A stretch of 64,000 bases of DNA from Mesostigma viride (Eukaryota; Streptophyta; Mesostigmatophyceae; Mesostigmatales; Mesostigmataceae): NCBI GenBank assembly GCA_009746045.1, contig RPFO01000123.1:1750542-1814541 (forward strand), written 5' to 3'. Under the pieces are notes generated by a model that saw only the letters and a program-made list of their open reading frames with translations, was not told the origin of the DNA and did no database searches. The translations under genes were made by a program, and so were the position numbers. Below are positions 33,901 to 46,500 of this stretch, piece by piece. Position 1 is the stretch's first letter. Every line of letters starts with the position of its first letter.

Positions 33901-36900
33901 GCTGGATATATCAAATAACCATTATGAAACACCCACCGTAGGGGCGCCACCATCATGGGGGGAGGGCATGCTGTATACATCAAATAACCATTATGAAACA
34001 CCCACCGTAGGGGCGCCACCATCATGGGGGAGGGCATGCTGTATATATCAAATAACCATTATGAAACACCCACCGTAGGGGCGCCACCATCATGGGGGAG
34101 GGCATGCTGTATATATCAAATAACCATTATGAAACACCCACCGTAGGGGAGCCACCATCATGGGGGGAGGGCATGCTGTATATATCAAATAACCATTATG
34201 AAACACCCACCGTAGGGGAGCCACCATCATGGGGGGAGGGCATGCTGTATATATCAAATAACCATTATGAAACACCCACCGTAGGGGCGCCACCATCATG
34301 GGGGGAGGGCATGCTGTATATATCAAATAACCATTATGAAACACCCACCGTAGGGGCGCCACCATCATGGGGGGAGGGCATGCTGTATATATCAAATAAC
34401 CATTATGAAACACCCACCGTAGGGAGCCACCATCATGGGGGAGGGCATGCTGTATATATCAAATAACCATTATGAAACACCCACCGTAGGGGCGCCACCA
34501 TCATGGGGGGAGGGCATGCTGTATATATCAAATAACCATTATGAAACACCCACCGTAGGGGCGCCATCATCATGGGGGGAGGGCATGCTGTATATATCAA
34601 ATAACCATTATGAAACACCCACCGTAGGGGAGCCACCATCATGGGGGGAGGGCATGCTGTATATATCAAAGCATGCTATATATCAAAGCATGCTGTATAT
34701 ATCAAAGCAAAATGTTGTCCAGGGGACAAAGGACGAGGGGGGGAGGCGGGCAGAGACACTAACAAAGTGCGTCTCATACGAGAGGCAGCAAGGTGTGCCC
34801 CGACAAGACAGGGCAAAGCGCGAAGTTGAGACACAGAGACAATCCCGACCGAGTACATATAAATACCCCTGGGTCATCGATACCAGGGGCTGCTAGTATA
34901 CGTATGTAACAGGTGGTGCCTTCGATGCCAGGGAGTGCCTGCCTCAGATAGAGACACCGGACGCACTCCAACGGGGGCGCAAGACGCAAGTACATGCACG
35001 CAGGGACTGCGGAGCCGCACTGGGGTAGACACCTAAAAAGAACAGGCCAACGCCTTGCCCACGTTTCTTGGACGTACCCACGGTTTAGGTACAGAAAACC
35101 GAAAGGCGGCAACGAAGCGGCCAGATTTGATCACCAACCAATGACGAGAATCCGAGATGAGAACATCACGCCCACGAGCACTTACAACGAACGTCGGCCG
35201 ATTAGGGAACCAAAAAAAGAGGCATAATTAGGGAACATACCTGATTAGGGAAATAAGAGGCAATCAGGGAACACACCTGGGCCCTGCTCCAGGTGATTTG
35301 GGGGTGCCCCCATCAGGTGGTGGAGGCCCCGCCCCGCTTGCTCCCGCACTAGGTTCATGACCTGGCGACGCCAGGGAGTCGTGCTGGCAGGGGCCACCGA
35401 GGGAGCAGAGAACCAGGTAGAGAAAAAGGGTAGAGGACAAAGAGAAAAAGTGGAGAGGACAAGGTAGAGGAAAAGGGAGGAGCAGAGATTATGCAACCAA
35501 GATGAGACAGAGCATTCACAATTTTCGGTTCCGTCAGCCGAAGGCAAACAGGATCGTAATTCTGGTCGTGCAGAGAAGTTAGGGTTTGGCTTCCCGTTCA
35601 CAACGAAAGAGAAGAGCGCAGAATTGCACGCAAACCAGCAAGCCAACAGCCAGCGGCCCGGGATCCCGTTCCTGGCATGCGCCACTGCCTCATCCCAGAG
35701 AGGCGCTGACCTGTCCGCACCACTATCCCATGGCCCGTGCGGCGATACCCCATGACATGCCGCTCGCCCCACATATCCTGGCACCCTCACCCCAGCCTCC
35801 CCCCCCCCGGGTGCAATTACACAACCAACGACTACACCGCCTGCATTGGAAGTTTTTAAAAATAAAGAGTTGCTCGAAAACTTTCCGCCTGAAAATGTTA
35901 AAACTCCCGGGGCTGTGGACGTCATCCAAGATGAACTAGCAAACAAACAAAGTAAATAAATCAATTAAATATTGCCAGCCCTGGGTGATTATTCTGGGGG
36001 AAACAGCAAGCAAACGACATAAAGCCGGGGTTGCCATGCTAAATATATCCCCGACTGCCTTGAACGGCCGCATGACGAGAAAATGAACAAAGAGTTTTAA
36101 TTAAATATATTTAAAAAATGGGGACCCTGCTTGTCTCCCATCAATCGAGCCAGGGTAATCAAATGCAAACAGGGCAGAAACTGGGTATGCATCAAAGCCT
36201 CCAATGCGGGCGTTGTACGGCGGGCTCGACCATGGCATCCATGACTCTCAACAATGATAATCACGCGCTCAATGATGACAAGCTCCCTCCCCTGCCTTCA
36301 CCCTGCCCCCCCGTACCTCTGTGACGGAGACCTCGTTCCGTTCGGGCTGCAACTCCACGGTGACCACGAACGGCAAAAAATGTGCGCGCTCCGCGGCGCC
36401 ATCATCGGAGCCGCGCAGCTCTGACGCCGAGGCCCCTGGCAGGGTGCCCGCCTGGTCGGTCGCCATCCCAGCCTTGCCTCTGGCTGCGGGAGTGGGGTCC
36501 GTCCACGCCTGCATCTCGGTGGCATCGCTGATGCAGCAGTTGATGCTGAGGATGGAGGGCAGGCTGGTCACCACGCGCGTCTGCAGGCACGAGGGCGTGA
36601 TGGGAACAAGAGAGGGCCGCAAAAGGGGAAGGCGCTAAACGAGAGAGGAAAGAGAGGGAATTGATAGAATAGTTGATGCGCAATACATGCGCCTGGCATG
36701 TTGCACAACTGGGCCGCACTGGGCACTAAGACGTGGGCACACATTGTTGAGTGCGTTTGGGGATAACTGGGCTAGTGGTCTAGCAGAATGTAGGGGTAGG
36801 GAGCCAATAGCGGGTGGAGCAAATAGGGGGTGGAGCAAATAGGGGGTGGAGCAAATAGGGGGTGGGTTATGGACAGGTAACCCAAGCAATCGACGGGACA

Positions 36901-39900
36901 ACATCATAGCCCCATCTCGGCGGAGTGATAGCGCAACGGGCAATCAATAGTGCCTTTGCATCCTGTGAAAGTCAAACCTGTTGTGAAAACCCTAGGTGAC
37001 GCACAGAAGCTCATATGTAACTGCGACTTGCATTAAGCATCGTAATGCGAAGAGACACATAAGAAACTAGACATGCAGGGCAGGGATGGACGCACCGTAC
37101 GGCTGCTCACAGCGGCCAGGAACAAATTGCTACCCCACCGCAAAAAATACACAGACACATGTGAAAGTATTCAAGTATCTTCCCACCCACAGGCACCACC
37201 CTATGACACGCAAATACTTACTTACGTACCCCATCATGAGCATCCTCAGCGAGTACAAGCACAATACCCCCATCAAGATGCACATTAAAAGCAAATATGC
37301 AGGAATATACCCCCATCCGATGGCCCGCACGTCGCCGCACATCGCCTTGCGAAGCCGTAGCACAAGCAGGCTCGTGCTCACCTGCTTCACCGTGTGGTAG
37401 CCCTGGCAGTGGTCGCACCACGCACGAATGTCCTCTTCCCTCCGCAGGCTGCGTTCGAGGACCTTGGCGAATGAGGGGGGTGGCGACGGCAGCTCTTTCC
37501 GGAAGTTGTACTGGCATTCCCACGGCAAGCCATCGGCAGTTGCAAGGTGGCCACGGAGGAAGCAAAGGGCACCAAACACCCAGTTTAGACCAAGCTGTAC
37601 ACAAGCTAGGCCAGTACCTGAAATAAAGGAGCCCAACGGGTATCTGCCTTGCAAGCATGTGAATATTGAACACATAAGTTCTGCGCTGGTTGTCTCCTTG
37701 ACATAAGTGCCCGCACACAGGGTATCATGCGCAGTCATTCTAGGCTTCGCGATAGCCACCCCTTCCCATTGGGTTGCGGGCTGACATGGTTCGGATGCGC
37801 CGAATCTGGTTCTTCTGAATACCAGCATATCCACTCTTCCGAATGCAAGTATATAGAGTATCGACCAATCAATATGGAATTAAGAATACAAGCATATCCA
37901 CCCTGCATCACACGCATGCGTAACCGGAAGAAAAGCGGCGCCATCAAACCCGGCGAACAGCTTCACAGAAAGAGCAGTGAAGGTTATAGCCACATTTGCA
38001 GCCATGTTCCTAGCGATGCTTTCCTTGCGGCTTCCCACCTGCAGGTCGAACTGGAACGAGCGCGTGAGCCGCACGATGTCGCCATCCGGTTTCTTCGGGC
38101 ACTGTTTAGCGCGGTGCATGCGGGGGCACATGGGAGGCCACATGAGGGAAAGGCTAGTCACACACACGTTGGTATTAAGTTGGAAATGTAAAAATTCACT
38201 ATGCATGTTTCTAAGCTCACAGAGTCTTAGAAAGGGATCGAAATCTTCTGGGTCGTACGGCGGGATCCACACCCTCGCGGCCCCACACATAAATACATCA
38301 CAACAGCACTGGCCCAGACAAAGTAGTCGCACCAGGGCCATACTTGTCCATGATAAGACAGAGGTTGGCAATGGGCGGCATGACGACTTGGCAGGGGGGG
38401 TGCAACTGCAAGAGCACACACACCTGGATCACAGATTTCACCGAGGCACCGAACAAGCGGTCTGCCAGGGACTCTTTCGACCGGGATGAAACACCCTGGG
38501 CTGCCACTGCCGCCTTGGCCTGTGACTGCGGGCGCAGGGGGCTGACTTCCGTGCTACCTGCGCCCGGAGTTGTCGTGGCCTCTTTGTGAAGCTGCAGGAA
38601 GCGCATGCAGACGAAGGGGCAAGGAGATTTGTTTTGTGGGCCCAGGAAGACACGTGTGAGGGCAGGAAAGAGAATGGAAGAGTTCTCAAGGGGTACAGGA
38701 CTTGGCCATTGCCGCACTCAGGGGGGGGGAGGGGGATGCAACTTGGTTCCATGAATACGTCCACCAGTGCAGCCGATAGGGTTGGATCGGGTACCGGTTC
38801 TAGCCCATCGGTACCGGAACCGGTACTTGCCCTCGGCTACCGGTACCGGTATCGGTTACCGGGAATGGTGATCGGTGCCGGTACCGGTTACCGTCGGTTA
38901 CCGGTACCGGTACCCAAAGGCATGCCGAACCAGTCAAGGCCCAGGTAAGGCCGGCTAAAAGTCCAGTGCGAGTGTGCTAGTACTCGTTATCGGTTACCGG
39001 TACCAATTACCATCGGTTACCGGTTACCGGTCCCATATTGCTGTCTGAGAGACTGACGAAATCCTTTCCGGGCTGGCTGTTGGCACTTGGCGCAGCGCCG
39101 AAGTAACGGTAACCGAGCGGAAACCGAGTACCTCGGTTACCGAGGATGGCCTTCAGTACCGGTACCGGTTACCGGGGAGGCCGTCCGTTACCGGTACCGG
39201 TACTACCGGTAACCGGTTCCGGTAACCGACCTCTCGGTTACTCCCCGGTAAGCGACCCAACCCTAGTACAGCAACACCAAGTACATGCACGGGTACGTCC
39301 GCCAATAAAGCAACACCAAGTGCGTGCACATTTGGACAAGAAACCGCACCCCCCTGGTACCCACCCGCTTGCCCACGCTCGCTGTGACATGCGTAGCCAG
39401 CAGAGAACACATGATGCGCAAGCAACGCTGATGTCGGCACGGCTTTCGTAGTAGTACACAGACACATGGTGAAGATCCTTTCAAAAGAGAAGACAAAGCT
39501 GATCGATGCTAAGGATTGTCCAAGCCGAACACCCCCTAAAAAGAAGAATCACTAGATCTTAGCGCTGCTACCTTGCAACTTGTACGAAAACTCAAGGTGC
39601 CATAGGTAGCCCCCCCCCCCCTGTCAGGGAGGGTGATCCGTGACCATACGTGCAGACATCTAGTATAAGCTTGCGATAGCTCAGCTGAAAGGTCTCATCA
39701 AGAGGATCCAGAGTCGCGTGTACGACACCCAAGTTGAAATCTTCCTCTACAAGTTTGCAAGTGGCAAGTTGCAGCAGAGAGAAAAAGGTTTTGGCTCCCA
39801 GGAGGAACCTGGATTGACTTTCTCCGACATTTTACGGCACTGAAGGGATGTTGCGTCCGTGGATAAGTTGTTTTCAAAGCCCCAGGTCAAACCGAAAAGT

Positions 39901-40567
39901 CTGACTACTTTTAAGGTTGTAATGTTTGCATGCAGTGCTTTCCATGCAAAGTTTAGCCTCAAAATTCATCACTTGTACTAGCCACCTCTAGAAATCACGC
40001 TGACTGAACAGGCTAACTCGTCGTGGACGTATCTAATTGGCTGCGAAATATTAGCTCCAGAAGATTTGTTTTGTGGCCATGCCTAGGTTGGGGGGATGCC
40101 CCCCCCCATTGGGACTGAAGTGCGACCTTTTGGCTGGGCCGGGTGCACTTTTGGCGGGGCGCGCCAGTTGGCGCCAAAGTCCTGGCGCCGGGTGCCGAAG
40201 GTTACCTACGGTCCACCTTAATGTGCAAGGTGACTGCATTACCATTCTCTAGCAGGATCTCACAGCCAACTCAGAATAGCTGGGTCACCAAATGGGTGGC
40301 GGCCTGAGAGAGGGCACAGCACCCCCCAGCGTTACACGGGTGGGCAGGGGAGCGGTCTCCCTATTGCGGCAACTCGGCTACGACAAACCCTTATCGGAAC
40401 ATGTGCACGCAGGACGTACCCATATCACAATCCCACTTATGCTACCAAAGATGGACAAAAAGATCTGCCACATGGAGGGGGGTGATATCCTCCGTATCTT
40501 CCCCCACCCCCAACATCACACACCACCAGCAGCAGCCGCAGCCGCCGCCGCTGCCGCCGCCGCCACA

Positions 40568-40598
<31 letters not shown>

Positions 40599-43500
40599 CA
40601 ACATTAACAACAATAAGCACCTGCTCGAGTAGAAACCGGCTGAAGCTTTGGATGCGCCGTGCCAGCCGCTTTTCCTGCATGGGCGAGGCATGGGCCAGGG
40701 TGTTGGTGGCCGCCGGATGATGAGGCAGGGGAGAGCATGAGAGTGCGGGCGAAGGAGGCTGCCAGGGGATAGAGATAATTAATAAGCGCGTGAATGCGTC
40801 ATGTGAGCACAAGAAAGAAAAGAGGTTTACAAAAGTGCCATTTCAAACAGTAGAAGCAAGAGAGAGAGCTCGAGGGAGATCTCTGTGCCGTGGGAAAGAC
40901 GAGGGAAAACTCTCACGAATACGCAGATGGTACGGTCCGAAGCATTTGCATGGGCGCGGGGAGAATGGGCAGGGAGGGGCACAGGCTGCAAGCAGAAGCG
41001 TGGCGGCGCGGGCAGAATGGGCAGGGCTGGGCACGGGCTGCAAGCAGAAGCGTGGCGGCGCAGGCAGAATGGGCAGGGCTGGGCACGGGCTGCAAGGAGA
41101 AGCGTGACGGCGCAGGCAGTGATGGTTGTGGGCATCGGGGAGGGGACATTGGCACAAAGGGATGGTGCACATGCAGCAATTTGACTACTGACATCTCCCA
41201 GGCCATATTGGTCCGATGCGTCGTCCAGCAGACCCAACGCGGCCGCCTCGCGGATTTGTGCCAGCGCACGCAGGATGTTGCTGGCCTGCGGTCATCGCGG
41301 TCCAGAGGAGGAGGCAACAGGGGGGGATGGGGCGGAAAAGTCAGGGGAATGGAGCTGTTAGCACTGAGATGTGTGCAAGGAGAGTAACAAGAATAGGGCT
41401 CGGGGCCGTGGAGGAACATGCCCAGGGAATAGGATAGCAGGAGAGCTTCAGGTAATTTAAACTGCCTTTGAAAACTCCTCTACATAGCCTCTCATGCCTG
41501 CGACAGCCACGGGATAACAAAGGGAACAAACGCCCTCTGTAGGCTGGCGATGGCAACGGGGTGGGCACGCGCAACCTCCAAGCCAGAGAGGGCAGAAACA
41601 CTGAGAGTGCAGCAACCACTCCGGTGGCTTGCACGACTTATCACTACATGACATACAAGGCAAGGCGGGTGGCTGGCTGTCATGCATCATACCGTGTGAT
41701 CAAACACCGCGGGCAAGATGCCAAACGCAGAGTGTCGCACTAATGGGCGTGGGCTGTCCCTGCATGACTGCAAGTGTCAGGTCCTGCAATCCATGCCTGT
41801 TCACAGCTCCATGCGTGAAAGGTACTCAGCTCAGTCCACTACCCGCCCCACTGGCAGAACTCCACTAATTGCCAGATGCCCGCGGTGCCAGCTGTGCACG
41901 TCACTTCGTGCCCATAGTCACGTCCCTGGCAACCTTGAACTTATGTTCAAGGTTGTGTGCGCCTACCCTGCATATATCTGTCTCATATATGTCCCATGGA
42001 GTACCCGGGGGGGATGCTGTACTGGGTGTCGCGGACGCACGTACTGGCAGGAGCTCTATGGGCTGTCCTTCTTTGTCTTGTGTTCTGTCACCCCTGTGTT
42101 GATCACCCCTGCTTCTACCAAGGTCCCCCCCCCCCCCTTGTTCTCTCCCCCCCCCCCCATCCTGGCTGATGGTTGCCAGGAAAGGTGTGCGATGATGCCA
42201 TCGTCCCCCCTCCCCCCCCCCTTTGTTCTCTCTCCCCCCCCCCCCTCCTGGCTGATGGTTGCCAGGAAAGGTGTGCGATGATGCCATCCTTGCATGCACC
42301 ACCAGAATTTTGTCTTGCCCAGTAGACCGTTTCAGCAGTGCATGATATATCACTTAAACAACAAAGCATGCGTACACAATCTACAGAGTACAGCGATTCC
42401 CTTCATAACTACTCTATTTCCTGGCGCCACAGCTCATCTGCTGGCAGACGCATCACCCACCTGGCAGGTGCCGGCTCGCGAGATGGTCAGCATGTGCATG
42501 AGGAAGCCCAGCTCGCAGCTGTGGGGGGGAAGCATCAGGCAGGATTACCGCCAAGCAGCAACCAAGCACCAACCAAGCACCAACCAAGCACCCAATCAAG
42601 CACAAGCAAGCACCTAAGCACAACCTCCAGCCGGTGAATAGAACCGGTCTCAAGTCAACCATGAAACAGGACCGCGCTAATTTACGTGCAGTGCGCAGTA
42701 GGCAGACAATACATGCGGCCGCAAGGGCGTCTAGCAATAAAACGCGCCTTGCCTGCGTGATGGTCCCCATCGCCAGCGAAATCAGGAGCTGAGGAAGGAT
42801 GGCACGCGGCGCTATATGGGACTGGAGCGTACAGGGGACTTGGGCGCTACATGGCAATCATCCATGGCATGAGGAAATGGGTTAATGGAACGCACACTCT
42901 GCCAAGGTAAGCCAAACGAACACTATTGCAGCTGCCACCCACAGCCCACGGGCAGCTGCTGCCGAACAACGCCCCTCTACCTATCCAGGCTGCCGACACC
43001 ACCCACAAATGCCATTCACAGGACCGACGTATGGCCCTTGCCCAGGGACACGGGCGCAAGGTGATGGCACACATGGTGGGAGGAGGTCATGCCTGTGGCG
43101 TGCTGGTTACGTACGTCAGGCAAAACTCCCGTTCGCAGATGTGGGACAAGACTGCCTCTCGCAGTGCGGGGATGAAGAACAGGATCTGGGGGAAAGGGGG
43201 GCGCGTGGGCAATCGTTAGAGCACGGTGGTGGGCGCGTGGGCAATCGTTAGAGCACGGTGGTGGGCGCGTGGGCAATCGTTAGAGCACGGTGGTGGGCGC
43301 GTGGGCAACCGTTAGAGCACGGTGGTGGGCGCGTGGGCAACCGTTAGAGCACGGTGGTGGGCGCGTGGGCAACCGTTAGAGCACGGTGGTGGGCGCGTGG
43401 GCAACCGTTAGAGCACGGTGGTGGGCGCGTGGGCAACCGTTAGAGCACGGTGGTGGGCGCGTGGGCAATCGTTAGAGCACGGTGGTGGGCGCGTGGGCAA

Positions 43501-46500
43501 CCGTTAGAGCACGGTGGTGGGCGCGTGGGCAACCGTTAGAGCACGGTGGTGGGCGCGTGGGCAACCGTTAGAGCACGGTGGTGGGCGCGTGGGCAACCGT
43601 TAGAGCACGGTGGTGGGCGCGTGGGCAACCGTTAGAGCACGGTGGTGGGCGCGTGGGCAATCGTTAGAGCACGGTGGTGGGCGCGTGGGCAACCGTTAGA
43701 GCACGGTGGTGGGCGCGTGGGCAATCGTTAGAGCACGGTGGTGGGCGCGTGGGCAATCGTTAGAGCACGGTGGTGGGCGCGTGGGCAACCGTTAGAGCAC
43801 GGTGGTGGGCGCGTGGGCAATCGTTCGAGCACGGTGGTGGGCGCATGGGCAACCGTTCGAGCACGGTGGTGGGCGCGTGGGCAACCGTTAGAGCACGGTG
43901 GTGGGCGCGTGGGCAACCGTTAGAGCACGGTGGTGGGCGCGTGGGCAATCGTTAGAGCACGGTGGTGGGCGCGTGGGCAACCGTTAGAGCACGGTGGTGG
44001 GCACGTGGGCAACCGTTCGAGCACGGTGGTGGGCGCGTGGGCAACCGTTCGAGCACGGTGGTGGTGAGTAAACGGGAAAGGTTGCGTACGCGCCAGGTTC
44101 GAGTGTTGGCCCAGGTTGCGTGTGAGCCCGGTTCGAGGGGTGGTGGAGGCAGGTTGCGTGTGGGCCCGGTTCAAGGGGTGGAGGCAGGTTGCGTGTGGGC
44201 CCGGTTCAAGGGGTGGTGGAGGCAGTTTGCGTGTGGGCCCGGTTCAAGGGGTGGTAGAGGCAGATTGCGTGTGGGCCCGGTTCAAGGGGTAGTGGAGGCA
44301 AAGTGTGCGATGCAACCATGGAGTCGACACATTCAGCGGCAGCCAACAACAGCATACGTCAGGGCACAACAACGGCAACCTACGTTCCATCCGCCCCCCT
44401 TTTCACCTGCCACCCCCCTCGCATCTCAACTTTGAAACAAGGTTACAGCAAGTGTCCCTGGGGCATCTCGGTCGTTAGGACCTGGCGAAAGTGCTATGCT
44501 GCCTTACGTTGCCCCATCACAAAAAAAGGCAAGAATGCATACAAAACCAGCCGTCAGGATTGCCCTGACTGAAATCTTCACTGCCACTTTTGCAAACCTC
44601 ACGCACACAGGCATGTGGGAAGACCAGCCTTGCGGTAATACCGGCATGAAATACGTGCGATGCGAGAGATTATACTTGCACACAGGAGTTGCCGCAGAGG
44701 AGGCGTTACCTGCATCAGCGAGTTGCAGTAGCAGAGGGGGATGTCGTTCTCCAGCCCTGCAAAGCGTGTCTTGTTGTAGTAGCTGAAGTCAAACTCCTGT
44801 GGAGCCAGCATCAAGAGGAAAACGATGAGGCCAAGGGGCAAAGCGATATTCACGTTAGTTGGAGAAATGGGTGCAAGTGGCGGGCATAGCGCAAGCAACT
44901 TGGCGTCCAGTGGGGAGTGCTGCTCATTCCAGAGGGCAGTCAGAGTAACCCTAATACGAGCGCATGGAAAACCAAGTGTGACCCCGGGATGCGACGGGGA
45001 GGAGCCGAAGGAAACAAATTTCAAGCTGCTCCCATTGGTCGTAGCGACTAGGAGGCATAGCAGAAGAAAGGAATGAGGAGGAGAGACAGTACGGCGGCTG
45101 GAGAAGTGGGGGACGGCAGGCTGCGCTTTGCTTGTAAGGCCCGGGGAAAGAGGTAGGTGGAATGGGCGGGATGCAGCAAACTCTGTGCCACTTGTTAGCG
45201 CAGGAGACAGCCATCCCAAGAACGATGTCATAGGTGTAAGGCACGTCTGTTGACATAGTTGTCATAGTTCCCTGTTTTGCCATCACGGCGCACCCCAGAC
45301 CAGAAGGACCTTCCTCGTGCTTTAGGGAAAGCCTGACACTGAAAACCCCCAAGGCGAAAGGAAGGCACACTGATGGAAGCTATCACACTCGAGGATTGCC
45401 TTGCGACGTGGGAGGGGGTATGACAGCAGTACACATGGTCAGGGCAAGGGGGAAAAGGCAAACAACATCTTTCTACAAAATACCAACAAGGCCAAAAAAA
45501 AGGGACTTTGGTTACCTTTTGACGCCTGAAAGCAAAGCACAGCATGACAATTTTTTTCCAAAAAGGATCCAAATGAGTAGTCAGACGTGTGTTCTGTGCC
45601 TGAATGACACCGAACACTTCAGGCCCAGACCTCAACGATGACGTCCATTCCCAAACTAAAGCTTCTCGTCGACAAGAATGTCACTACCCAAGACCTTGTA
45701 ACCCCGCCCCAAACTTGAAGCTGGTGTTCCAAGTAACATGTTCTCGTCGACATCAACAACACTGCGCAAGACATTGCCCCCCACCTCAAACTTGAAGCTG
45801 GTGATGGAGCTCTGGATCTCCACATGGCGATACAGCTTGGGGATCCTCTTGCCCCTGCCATCTGCCCCGTGCGGCCCATCCCCCTCCTGCTCCCCCATGC
45901 TGCTGCGACGGGAGGGGGGACCACCCCCCCGCCCGCCCCCCTTGCCCCCATCCTTGGTGGCCGCGCTTCGAATGCGGCTGTTCCGCAGCTGCCAGGACTT
46001 GCGCGTGGCCTCACCAGGTGGCGCCGTGCGGCTGCCAGAGGGGACCAAAAGCTCAATTCCCTTGTCAGCACCTTGATCCATTCTCCAACGTGCTTTTATT
46101 CACGGGACTATACTGCAGGGCTGACAGGGAAAGCAAGGGGACACTGGCATCTGCCACCAGCCAGACATGACATGACTGACTGGTCAGCTCCTCCTGACCT
46201 GTTCACTTCTCCACAGGAAAAAATGGCTTCGCCACTAGCGCAACGCTAATACCATTTATCACCTTAGGAGACTTGGGCAGAGCAGCAGGATCGGATAGCA
46301 TGCTGAAATGACATCGGCTGCAGGCTCACCATGGCAACGTACATAAGGAACTAATGAACCCTTCAAATGCCATATCCGCCAAAAAGTACCTGGCGGAGAT
46401 GTTTATAATACAACATTCGCCACCTTGACTGTCACAAAGGGAGTCGATAACCAGCAACTTGACAACCACCAACATGTAGACATGGGAGCTTGGCTGCCGG

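Noticed and set aside
35586-35939. Plus-strand ORF of 117 residues in the PAN2 locus
   Set aside because: No family match, lies in a PAN2 intron, composition like its surroundings.
40292-40720. Plus-strand ORF with poly-Ala/poly-Thr tracts
   Set aside because: Produced by the CAG/GCC triplet run and antisense to PAN2 exon 15.
43200-44060. CRISPR-like 32-bp array
   Set aside because: No spacers between units; an ordinary minisatellite in an intron.
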